A stretch of 14,434 nucleotides of DNA from Candidatus Cloacimonadota bacterium (GTDB taxonomy: Bacteria > Cloacimonadota > Cloacimonadia > Cloacimonadales > Cloacimonadaceae), in contig JAAYQD010000093.1 of assembly GCA_012519465.1 (NCBI GenBank), positions 1 through 14,434 of the forward strand, written 5' to 3'. Positions 8,001 through 14,434 of the stretch are shown piece by piece. Below the pieces are notes generated by a model, which saw nothing but the letters and a program-made list of their open reading frames with translations, was not told the origin of the DNA and ran no database searches. A program made the translations under genes and the position numbers. The number at the start of each line of letters is the position of its first letter. The first letter of the stretch is position 1.

Positions 8001-10095
8001 TCTGGGCGATGTTGCCCTCAAGATGAGCAAACCCCGCAATGAAGCCATCGTGAATATAGATCGCCACTACTATGACCAGGGCGATACCCTGTATGTGCAG
8101 GCAAACTTCCCTCCAGAGGTCACAGCAGCCCGTCTGTACATTATGAAAGATAACGAAAAGGTGATTAACGTACCTTACGATATCCCCGTGATAAACGGCA
8201 ATTTTAACGCCAACTATGTGATACCCACCAGTTCTGCCACTGGCTTCTCCCGTGGCATCTTTGTGGCTGGATATTCAAACGAACACGAGTACGTGGGACA
8301 ATCCTCCTTTGCCGTGGGCAGGCCAGCGGTATTCCATCACCTCCTGCAGCCTGCAGAGCCCACCTGGCAAGACTCCGTAAAATTTGTGGCAAAAGCATTT
8401 TCCCCCGCTCCCATCATATCCATGACCTGCAACCTCCAGCTGAATCCTGATGTCTCAAACAATCCCTGGATAAACATCCCCATGGAGCTTTTGGATGAGG
8501 ATTCCAATACTTGGATCACCTCCCACGCCCAAGCGCCCAGACCCACCGGAAGGGAGATCTTCTATCGCTATACAATCGTCACCACTGAAGGCAGCTTTGA
8601 ATCTGTGCGTAAAAGCCTGGTTTTTGCAGGACCAGAGCTTGCCTTGGAAGATATCAAGCTGGAGCGGATAGAAAATGAATTTGTAATCAAAGTATTGGTC
8701 TCAAACATAGGGAATGCAGCCTCCATCAATACCCCGCTCAGGCTGATGGTTCGCATAGACGGGGGCAGCAATCAAGTGTTTAGCACCCAGACCCTTGGCC
8801 CCCTGGATATCAATGAATCCAGATGGGAGACCATCCCCCTCACCGGTCTGGCATCTGGTAATATCCTGTTTCAAGTGGATGTAAACTACAACATGACCTT
8901 CTCAGAATGGCAGTACAACAATAGCATAAACAATACCATCACCCTCACTGTGCCTTTCAACTACCATCTTGTGGGTGTGGAAGGCATGGCAATCCCGTCT
9001 GTGGATAGCAACGTTCTTTGTGAGATCCCCGCCAATCTGGTGCCCACCGGCACAGAAGCCTTGTTCCACGTAAGCGAATTTGGCATTCTGGAAGCCAGCA
9101 ACCAGCCCGATATCCACCCCATTGCCCTGCGCTCCGTGGATAGTGGGCACACTCAGATGAGATCCACCGCTTATGAAATCAAGACTTTAAATAGCGCTCT
9201 GGTAGATTCTTCCGACGTCTTTGTGAGCGGTAAAATGATCAAGCTCCACTTCTTCTACAGCGAGGACGATGAAGCTGCCCAACAGTATGAAAATGAGAAT
9301 TCTTACAAGATTTACCGCTGGGATGCCCGCGGGTCAAAGTGGATATTGCAAGGCGGAAACATCTCCACCAGCGAAAACAAAGTGGTATTTGAGGTAAATC
9401 GCCAAGGCCTTTACACCATCTATCGCAATCGTGACCTCATCCGCCCCACCATCGATGTGAACGTGCAGGATCAGGAATTCACCGTGGGCGGCTATGTATC
9501 CGGCAGTGGAGTGATATCCCTGATGCTAAGCGATGCCAATGGGATAGACGTGTTTGACGATTCCATCAGGCTCTACCTCAATGGCACCGAGGTTCCAGAG
9601 GAAGACTATGTGACCGCCATCAATCTGGATAATATCAACCGCATCCCCATCAAATACCAGCTCAGCCTGCGCAAAGGGAATTACACCCTGGTGGTGGATT
9701 GCAGGGACGTAAACGGCAACTTCAACACCCGTGAGATTCAGTTTGTGGTAAATGAAACCTTCGATATCACCCGCATCGGAAACTATCCCAACCCCGTATT
9801 GGGAAGAGCCGAAGACCCCAAAAATGACGGACGCACCCGCTTTACCTATGTACTTACCGATGATGCAGACAACGTGACCATCAAAGTATACACGGTGGCT
9901 GGACGCCTGGTGAAAACCTTCGATTTTCTGCCCACCGGCGTTGGATACCACGAGTTTCCACGCACGCTTTATGGCTGGGATTGCACAGATGAACAGGGCT
10001 TCCCCCTTGCCAACGGCATGTACTTTTATAAGGTGATTGCCCGCAAGGGTAAAAAAACTATTGAAAAGACCATGAAAATGGCAATCTTAAAGTAG
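5086..10095 (+). CDS. porU: PorU-like C25 (gingipain-family) cysteine protein of a type IX secretion system
   Basis: 1669 residues. A signal peptide (MKRYIIAWMLLLWAVCAWSS) is followed by a long N-terminal region (about 20-617) with no family I can name. The C25 domain spans about 618-980, with candidate catalytic His850 in FLGHGGG and Cys883 in SLACYAS, 33 residues apart. Next come Ig-like segments, a CARDB-like domain (about 1185-1289), and a region (about 1453-1560) resembling the conserved domain near the end of Bacteroidota PorU (LSDANGIDVFDD). Last is a sorting-domain/FlgD-Ig-like domain starting NYPNPV (1566-1669). In Bacteroidota, PorU is the surface transpeptidase that removes the sorting domain of T9SS cargo and attaches the cargo to lipopolysaccharide. 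Adjacent porV, as in Porphyromonas, supports PorU over an ordinary gingipain. It is longer than the PorU proteins I recall, because of extra modules before the end. The catalytic assignment rests on motif reading only. Confidence 0.85.
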   Translation: MKRYIIAWMLLLWAVCAWSSGISLISESMDELIVEFALPDYTLEHSRDGNGTWQKIASDYGAVDAEEGHPLLRTYSEAIAIPVDGDISIQILDSRHSSLRNINLYPAARMVLDDWDVDYEFYQNPRVYNSDQLYPAVIVEKGEPAFIGNRRFIPLHIRPFQYRALSQELIVHNYIRLRISISGDKNSPKNWQLAKNPLDGAADAFFLNNATSQSWRLEKTRDHSYEAPQYRGNIVSRIQLLVDKDGIYRVNKAFLQGIIDAEVDTLGVTMAWDLNTLDPRRLELLDKNGNVPIHFVGEEDGSFDDDDYFEFYGRRNPGKEGYMDSYTQENVYTLYLKDSLGARMAVENGGLIESNTARYIVPDAYEHTEHFEQQLVYDKLGHGWITDQNYFKEDNWFWRRISAPNLDIIPIQLQYPIDATTRTASAKVVLHGLTYSDSVLPGQWDHEASIRLNQAMINTHTWTGQTEQVFENSRPIPNTFLYHGTNNVYISLSGNTVMGDKEQVLLDYIDIKYWREYRTNNDLIKFTKPSNRPGALYQFEIGGFSTNDVSVYKIGSSVFNNLQIESFDPEGTGPWTVTMQDSVASTAIEYYACTQKQKMRPIMGRLDVPSDLKNPNNQADLVIITRWDMIDSEGGIRIKELYETKGYSVMMVDYQDIFDEFNHGIRHAQPLKDFLKYAYNNWAEPQLSHVLLLGEGTDDERDNSRSRVYNTIPVKKIWTHKHGATASDNWYACIVGEDTLPDIAISRINVWRPDQILPVAEKMESYHYNALANRLWNSHLTFTSGGKITDPDDIFAQQSEKIKRRCIPEDYRVTRVYTSTQSTSTDYFGGTFALKDAINSGTQFVQFLGHGGGRVWADYNLFNFNDVATLNNQTYPVFLSLACYASAFDTNGAASISEALIMQPNKGAIATLGFSGLGYLHQDEDWGLAFNEAVYQHDFDTLGIAMQYALARFYSFTNSVIVRQALTDGYAFLGDVALKMSKPRNEAIVNIDRHYYDQGDTLYVQANFPPEVTAARLYIMKDNEKVINVPYDIPVINGNFNANYVIPTSSATGFSRGIFVAGYSNEHEYVGQSSFAVGRPAVFHHLLQPAEPTWQDSVKFVAKAFSPAPIISMTCNLQLNPDVSNNPWINIPMELLDEDSNTWITSHAQAPRPTGREIFYRYTIVTTEGSFESVRKSLVFAGPELALEDIKLERIENEFVIKVLVSNIGNAASINTPLRLMVRIDGGSNQVFSTQTLGPLDINESRWETIPLTGLASGNILFQVDVNYNMTFSEWQYNNSINNTITLTVPFNYHLVGVEGMAIPSVDSNVLCEIPANLVPTGTEALFHVSEFGILEASNQPDIHPIALRSVDSGHTQMRSTAYEIKTLNSALVDSSDVFVSGKMIKLHFFYSEDDEAAQQYENENSYKIYRWDARGSKWILQGGNISTSENKVVFEVNRQGLYTIYRNRDLIRPTIDVNVQDQEFTVGGYVSGSGVISLMLSDANGIDVFDDSIRLYLNGTEVPEEDYVTAINLDNINRIPIKYQLSLRKGNYTLVVDCRDVNGNFNTREIQFVVNETFDITRIGNYPNPVLGRAEDPKNDGRTRFTYVLTDDADNVTIKVYTVAGRLVKTFDFLPTGVGYHEFPRTLYGWDCTDEQGFPLANGMYFYKVIARKGKKTIEKTMKMAILK

Positions 10096-10103
10096 GAGAT
10101 AAG

Positions 10104-11114
10104 ATGAAAAAGATTATAATACTCTGCCTCCTAATTGCTGCCGCCCTCATTCCCCTGAATGCGGGGCGTTATGCCGGCGATTTTATGATGATTGGCTCCG
10201 GAGTGCGCGCTTTGGGTATGGGAGGAGCCTTCTCTGCCATCGCTGATGATGGCTCTGCCATCTACTGGAATGCTGCGGGCATCTCTGGGATCACAAAGAT
10301 GGAAGTGGCTGCCATGCATGCCTTCCTGTATTCTGGATTGGCTTCCTACGATAATATCAGCTATATCCAACCTCTACCCAATGGTGTCAGCATCGGGCTC
10401 AATCTCACCCGCCTCACCATCTCTGATATCCCCCATTTCAGCGAGTCTTACCTGGTGGGAACAAACGTAGACGAACGCATCAACAATAGCGATCTGCACC
10501 TCCCCGGCGTGCCTGATGCCAAATTCTCCAGCACAGACGATCTCTATCAATTTGCATTCAGCAAACACTTTAAATATGATGCAAATATGGGCTGGCTCTT
10601 CTTTGAAATCCCCTTTGATTTTTACATCGGCGGAAACGTGAAATTCATCAAACGTAAACTGTGGAACAACTATGGCACCGGCACGGGAATTGATCTTTCC
10701 CTCAAGACCACCACAGATTTATCGGTGTTGTTTGACATGGAGGAATTAGGCAAAATCGATTTTGGCATCAACCTCCAAGACATTGCCGGAACGGATATCA
10801 ACTGGGATACCATTAGTAAAATCAAAGATGAAGTATTGTTTAACACCAAAGTGGGCATAGCCGTACGCCAACCAATTCCTGCCCTCCATTCCCAGCTGAC
10901 ACTGGCGTATGATTATGATTATGTGTACAATGGCACAAACCATTTTGGAGTGGAATGGACCTACAAGGATGACGGCAGCATCCGAGCCGGTTATTACGAC
11001 ACAAATCTCAGCTTTGGAGCCACCGTCAAGGTCTATGATATCTATCTGGATTATGCCTTGGTAACCAATCCTGTTGGACTCACAAACCGCCTGGGCCTCA
11101 GGCTCAGATTCTAA
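10104..11114 (+). CDS. porV: PorV/PorQ-family outer-membrane beta-barrel protein
   Basis: 336 residues. The signal peptide ends at about Ala20 (AALIPLNA). The mature start shows the family hallmark: SGVRALGMGGAFSAIADDG, followed by AIYWNAAGIS. The rest alternates polar and aromatic residues as in a FadL-like barrel, and the protein ends in Phe336, typical of outer-membrane barrels. In Porphyromonas, PorV (LptO) shuttles T9SS cargo from the translocon to PorU. The gene starts 8 bp after the PorU-like stop; its AGGAG overlaps that stop codon (10094-10098), so the two are almost surely co-transcribed and probably coupled. The PorV/PorQ/UPF0164 superfamily has many paralogues, and the assignment as the true PorV partner comes from the gene pair rather than from sequence alone. 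Confidence 0.85.
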   Translation: MKKIIILCLLIAAALIPLNAGRYAGDFMMIGSGVRALGMGGAFSAIADDGSAIYWNAAGISGITKMEVAAMHAFLYSGLASYDNISYIQPLPNGVSIGLNLTRLTISDIPHFSESYLVGTNVDERINNSDLHLPGVPDAKFSSTDDLYQFAFSKHFKYDANMGWLFFEIPFDFYIGGNVKFIKRKLWNNYGTGTGIDLSLKTTTDLSVLFDMEELGKIDFGINLQDIAGTDINWDTISKIKDEVLFNTKVGIAVRQPIPALHSQLTLAYDYDYVYNGTNHFGVEWTYKDDGSIRAGYYDTNLSFGATVKVYDIYLDYALVTNPVGLTNRLGLRLRF

Positions 11115-11132
11115 GATATAAGGAGACGTATC

Positions 11133-11900
11133 ATGCAAAGAGCATTTTTATTGGCAAGTCTTCTGCTACTTTTGCTAATCATCTTTTCCTGTGCCGGAGA
11201 GGATAAGCTGGAAGAAGACACCACACCCCCCTTTCCACCCACGATGATACCTCATTTGGGCGATGTGGGAGACGAACCCACAGATTATTATGGACAATCT
11301 ACGCAAATCACTGATGACAACAATGGTATTGACACCATTCCCGAAGGCGATTGGATTCGAATCATGTGGAAGCCGTTTGTGGATGATGATGTGGCAATCG
11401 TTCGTATCTGGCGTTTTGATGACATCCAGCCCGAACCCGTCTTGATAGATTCCATCCTGCCCGTCACTCGGCAGCACCTTGATACAAGTAATGATCTTTC
11501 CGAGCGCAACTGGTATTCCTATTTTATCGAAGTGGCTGATGCAGCAGGGAATAGCGCTGTTTCAGACACCGTCTCCTTTGCGCTTTTGCCCAAACCTGTG
11601 CTCCTGTCCCCTGCCAGCTATGAAACCATACCTGTCGTGGGTGCCAGAGCATATTGGACAGACTATGGCTTTGCCACCAAATACCGCTTTCTGCTCTTTG
11701 ATTCCATGCACAATTATGTATGGCATCATGATCTGCTGGTGGCAATGGAAGATGACTTGTTTGTGGATATCCCCACCAATCTCTTGAGCGACCACTCTGG
11801 AGAATCCATGTATTGGAGGGTGGATGCCTTCGATTGGGATGAAGAACGCCAAGCATACATGGGAGGCAAATCCAACGAACGCATCTTGATTGTGCAATAA
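11133..11900 (+). CDS. Lipoprotein with two fibronectin-III-like segments
   Basis: 255 residues. The signal peptide is strongly hydrophobic with a lipobox Ile17-Phe-Ser-Cys20, so lipid attachment is expected at Cys20. The mature N-terminus is acidic, then has the Pro-rich DTTPPFPPT entry typical of FN3-like domains. The first domain (about 35-150) contains IRIMWKPFVDDDVAIVRIWR and ends YFIEVADAAGNSAVSDTV. The second (about 155-255) contains PVLLSPASYETIPV and YWRVDAFDWDEE. I know no function for it. It starts 18 bp after the PorV-like gene with AGGAG at 11121-11125 and is followed by a terminator-like hairpin, so it is the last gene of the porU-porV unit. That position makes a role at the outer membrane with PorU/PorV plausible but unproven. 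I do not recognise it as PorZ, PorQ or PorK/N. Confidence 0.85.
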   Translation: MQRAFLLASLLLLLLIIFSCAGEDKLEEDTTPPFPPTMIPHLGDVGDEPTDYYGQSTQITDDNNGIDTIPEGDWIRIMWKPFVDDDVAIVRIWRFDDIQPEPVLIDSILPVTRQHLDTSNDLSERNWYSYFIEVADAAGNSAVSDTVSFALLPKPVLLSPASYETIPVVGARAYWTDYGFATKYRFLLFDSMHNYVWHHDLLVAMEDDLFVDIPTNLLSDHSGESMYWRVDAFDWDEERQAYMGGKSNERILIVQ

Positions 11901-11914
11901 CCTTAATACTTTAT

Positions 11915-11960
11915 GAGAGCAGGTGGAGGCTGGTTTCCTTGCACCTGCTCTCGCTCTTTT
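11915..11960 (+). terminator. Rho-independent terminator-like hairpin
   Basis: GAGAGCAGGTG (11915-11925) pairs perfectly with CACCTGCTCTC (11942-11952) around a 16-nt loop, in which AGG/CCT can pair further. A short T-run follows (GCTCTTTTC, with TTTT at 11957-11960). It lies 14 bp past the lipoprotein stop, the right place to end the porU-porV-lipoprotein transcript. The T-run is short, so termination efficiency is uncertain. Confidence 0.65.
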
Positions 11961-12012
11961 CTGATAAATATAAACAGACAGCACTCTGAAACCTGCGCCA
12001 GCCACCAGCTGA

Positions 12013-12095
12013 CATTCATCATTCATTATTCATCGCTCGCGCAGCGAGCTCCCACTGTTCCCTGTCCCCTGACCCCTGCGGCGAAGCCGCCTCCC
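12013..12095 (-). repeat. Palindrome/heptad repeat module, copy B
   Basis: Read on the minus strand from 12095: a G-rich palindrome GCGGC-ttc-GCCGC (12090-12078) with flanks, heptads CAGGGGT, CAGGGGA, CAGGGAA and CAGTGGG (overlapping flank to 12051), a GCTCGC-tgc-GCGAGC hairpin (12049-12035), one base, then three heptads ATGAATA, ATGAATG, ATGAATG (12033-12013). The first 23 bases match 842-864 at 22 positions, and the second hairpin with flank matches 721-739 at 17 of 19. Copy A lies in the opposite orientation. Confidence 0.8.
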
Positions 12096-12144
12096 ATCAC
12101 TTTTAACCCTCTTTCTTTTGTATTCTTTTAGCCTTTTTGTTGGT

Positions 12145-12193
12145 TTGGGCTTCAAAGTTGCATACTATATAAGTATACCTCTTACATAAGAGG
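12145..12193 (+). promoter_or_regulatory. Candidate promoter with operator-like palindromes
   Basis: TTGGGC (12145-12150), 17 nt, then TATAAG (12168-12173) form a plausible sigma-70-like promoter with a weak -35. The -10 sits inside an inverted repeat ATACT-atata-AGTAT (12162-12176). Directly downstream, CCTCTTA-CA-TAAGAGG (12178-12193) is a perfect palindrome around 2 nt. Their position on and just after the -10 suits repressor binding, or a hairpin at the very start of the mRNA. The leader is A-rich and ends in AGGAG (12226-12230), 5 nt before the ATG. Confidence 0.4.
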
Positions 12194-12235
12194 AAAAGAG
12201 TAAATAATAAATAGATAACAAATATAGGAGAGGAA

Positions 12236-14434
12236 ATGAAAAAACAGTTCCTGCTGCTTGTCCTGATAAGCCTCTCAGCTTTATTGCTTGGCTCTCAGGG
12301 CAGCATCACCCTTACCCAAAGCCCCGGCTATATTCAGCTGCTCAGCGAAAGCCGCGAAGGCCTCAGTGTGGGCTACAAGATTGATAAACTAATTTATGAA
12401 GAGATCGACACCCCGGAAGGGAGATTTACCGATCTCAGCGTACCATATTATGCCACCACCAATCTGGAAGGACTGCCCAAGCTGCCTCTTTCCCGGCAGA
12501 TTATCGCAGTTCCAGAAGCCGCCAACGTGACGGTAAGCATGGTGAGTGCCAGCCGGGAGACCATCTCCCTTGCCACCCGTGGTGTGAATTATCCCATTAT
12601 GCCACGTCAGGCTCCAGTGCCCAAGTGTGACAATCCTGAGGACATGCCCTTCCTGATAGAGCGTGATTTTTATAACACATCACAATGGACCAGCTATCCT
12701 GAAATACGTGTGGAAGAGCTGGGACACATGCGCGGGATGCGTCTTTACGCCCTGGATTTCACTCCCCTGCAATACAACCCTGCCCTCAAACAGGTCACCA
12801 TCATCCGTGAAGCTGAGGTGAGGGTGGATTTTATCGGCGCCAACCATGCCGCCACCCAGGAGCTGAGGGATAAATATTACTCCCCCGCCTTCAATGGCGT
12901 TTTCCAAAGCACCCTGCTCAATCCCGTCTCCACCAGAGGTTCACTCAATCGCTATCCCATGGGTTATGTGATCATCACGCCGGCAAACTTTGTGGATGCC
13001 CTCCAGCCTTTTGTGGATTGGAAAAAGAAAGAAGGCTTCAACGTGATCTTGGCAACCACCAGCGAAACCGGCAGCACGGCATCTGCCATCAAGGGCTATC
13101 TGCAAAATATCTGGGATTCTGCCACCCCTGAAAACCCTGCCCCCAGCTATCTCATGATAGTGGGAGACGTGGCACAGGTGCCCTCCAATACCGGTGTTAC
13201 CAGCAGTGCCCATATCACAGACCTCACTTATGTGCGTCTGCAGGGCAATGACTATCTGCCGGAAATGTACTTCGGCCGCTTTTCTGCCACCACCCCCGCT
13301 GAGGTGACCAACCAGGTGAATAAGACCCTCATGCATGAAATGTACACTATGCCGGATGATTCATATCTTGCCAAATCCGTGCTCATCGCCGGAGTGGATA
13401 GCTATTGGTCTACCTCTCATGCCAATGGTGCCATCAATTATGCCACCACAAACTATTTCAATCCCTCCCACGGCATCGATAGCCAAACCTTCCTGTATCC
13501 CGCATCCGGCTCATCTGCCAGCCAGATTGTGCAAAGAGTTTCCGAAGGCGCCGGCTATGTAAACTACACCGCCCACGGCAGTGAAACCTCCTGGGCCGAT
13601 CCCTCCTTCACCATTTCCAACGTAAACAACCTGCAAAACACCAACAAATACCCCGTCGTGGTGGGTAACTGCTGCGTGACCAGCGCCTTTGATGTTGGCA
13701 TCTGCTTTGCCGAAGCCTGGCTGCGTGCCGTGGATAAAGGCGCTGTGGTGTATATCGGCGGTACCAATAACACCTATTGGGATGAAGACTATTGGTGGGC
13801 TGTGGGCTACAAACCGCCCATCCCTTCCAGCGGCTCAGGCTCTCCCTTTGTACCCGGACGCACCGGCAATTATGACGCCCTCTTCCATGAAAACGGCGAA
13901 CCTTTTGAAGATTGGTCAAACAGCGTTGCTGCCACCATCTTTATGGGCAATATGGCTGTGGTGCAATCCAACAGCACCCGTGCAAACTATTACTGGGAAG
14001 TGTATTCCGTGATGGGCGATCCCAGCCTTATCCCCTATTTGGGCATTCCCACAGATAATATCGCCGATTTGCCAGACACCATCTTCTTAGGCATGGATTC
14101 CATGGAATTAGTGGCTGATCCTTACAGCTATGTAGCTATCTCCATGAATGGCGTGTTGCACGGCACCGGCCTGGCAAGCCCCTCTGGAGAGCTCACCCTT
14201 TACTACACCCCCTTTGAAGAGCCGGGAATGGCTGATATTGTGATCACCCGTTCTTTGGTAAAGCCCACCATTGCCAGCATTCAGGTGGTTCCCAATGAAG
14301 GGCCCTACGTCACCGTGAGCCCTCTCACCATCACCGATCCCAATGGCAACGGCATGGCAGAGCCCGGAGAAATTATCTCCCTCAATCTCAGCCTCAACAA
14401 CGTCGGCGTGATGGATGCTAACAACCTCACCGCC
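12236..14434 (+). CDS. Lysine-gingipain-like C25 cysteine peptidase, C-terminus outside window
   Basis: The frame is open for 733 codons to the window end. A signal peptide (MKKQFLLLVLISLSALLLGSQ) is followed by a propeptide-like region to about residue 239, the C25 catalytic domain (about 240-600), an IgSF-like domain (about 605-685; YSYVAISMNGVLHGTG) and the start of another domain with DPNGNGMAEPGE. Candidate catalytic residues are Asp388 (AGVDSYW), His447 (YTAHGSET) and Cys480 (VGNCCVT). From memory of Porphyromonas Kgp (Asp388, His444, Cys477), spacing and local sequence agree closely, including the pocket residues Thr445 and Asp518 (DEDYYW) that in Kgp bind lysine. So a secreted protease, perhaps Lys-specific, is likely; a possible Arg processing site lies at Arg234 or Arg239. 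A T9SS sorting domain would be beyond the window. AGGAG (12226-12230) supports the start. Confidence 0.9.
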   Translation, partial: MKKQFLLLVLISLSALLLGSQGSITLTQSPGYIQLLSESREGLSVGYKIDKLIYEEIDTPEGRFTDLSVPYYATTNLEGLPKLPLSRQIIAVPEAANVTVSMVSASRETISLATRGVNYPIMPRQAPVPKCDNPEDMPFLIERDFYNTSQWTSYPEIRVEELGHMRGMRLYALDFTPLQYNPALKQVTIIREAEVRVDFIGANHAATQELRDKYYSPAFNGVFQSTLLNPVSTRGSLNRYPMGYVIITPANFVDALQPFVDWKKKEGFNVILATTSETGSTASAIKGYLQNIWDSATPENPAPSYLMIVGDVAQVPSNTGVTSSAHITDLTYVRLQGNDYLPEMYFGRFSATTPAEVTNQVNKTLMHEMYTMPDDSYLAKSVLIAGVDSYWSTSHANGAINYATTNYFNPSHGIDSQTFLYPASGSSASQIVQRVSEGAGYVNYTAHGSETSWADPSFTISNVNNLQNTNKYPVVVGNCCVTSAFDVGICFAEAWLRAVDKGAVVYIGGTNNTYWDEDYWWAVGYKPPIPSSGSGSPFVPGRTGNYDALFHENGEPFEDWSNSVAATIFMGNMAVVQSNSTRANYYWEVYSVMGDPSLIPYLGIPTDNIADLPDTIFLGMDSMELVADPYSYVAISMNGVLHGTGLASPSGELTLYYTPFEEPGMADIVITRSLVKPTIASIQVVPNEGPYVTVSPLTITDPNGNGMAEPGEIISLNLSLNNVGVMDANNLTA

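Larger units (their letters stand above)
11901..12235. other. Gene-free spacer with terminator, repeat copy B and promoter region
   Basis: This 335-bp stretch has no credible gene; the one open frame of size (from 11913) runs through the terminator hairpin and the repeats. It holds the terminator-like hairpin (11915-11960), about 50 bp of unremarkable sequence, repeat copy B (12013-12095), a T-rich tract (12101-12140), and a promoter and leader region for the Kgp-like gene (12145-12235). Confidence 0.8.

Noticed and set aside
11913..12131. Plus-strand open frame of 72 codons in the spacer
   Set aside because: It crosses the terminator hairpin and repeat copy B and lacks a ribosome binding site.

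Overview
The window looks like chromosomal DNA from a Gram-negative bacterium of the FCB superphylum, most plausibly Candidatus Cloacimonadota or a close relative. That placement is an inference. It rests on lipoprotein and outer-membrane signals, a PorU/PorV pair of the type IX secretion system (T9SS), a second gingipain-family (C25) peptidase, an archaeal/eukaryotic-type prolyl-tRNA synthetase, and AGGAG ribosome binding sites. No taxonomic marker gene is present.

Layout. Bases 1-497 (minus strand) hold the N-terminal part of an unrecognised lipoprotein. Bases 498-1028 form a divergent, gene-free region with an unusual mosaic of repeats: an 11-bp unit in direct and inverted copies, short palindromes with 3-nt loops, and a 13-unit heptanucleotide array. 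Bases 1029-5039 (plus strand) hold three tightly packed housekeeping genes: proS, cinA and purD. After only 46 bp comes a 1669-residue PorU-like C25 protein (5086-10095), then a PorV-like outer-membrane protein (10104-11114) and a 255-residue lipoprotein (11133-11900), 8 and 18 bp apart. A terminator-like hairpin closes this run. Bases 11901-12235 carry a second, oppositely oriented copy of the repeat mosaic and a likely promoter with operator-like palindromes. A second C25 peptidase starts at 12236 and runs off the window. It closely resembles lysine-gingipain.

How the genes may work together. PorU and PorV homologues form the surface complex that releases and processes T9SS cargo at the outer membrane. 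The lipoprotein made with them is a candidate accessory subunit. The downstream Kgp-like peptidase looks like an exported protease and a plausible cargo, but its C-terminus, where a sorting domain would lie, is outside the window.

The least explained part is the non-coding repeat family. Two loci 11 kb apart share a 23-nt palindromic core with 22 identities and a second hairpin with 17 of 19 identities. Each has a 7-bp-period array beside the same hairpin, but the heptamer unit is entirely different at the two loci.
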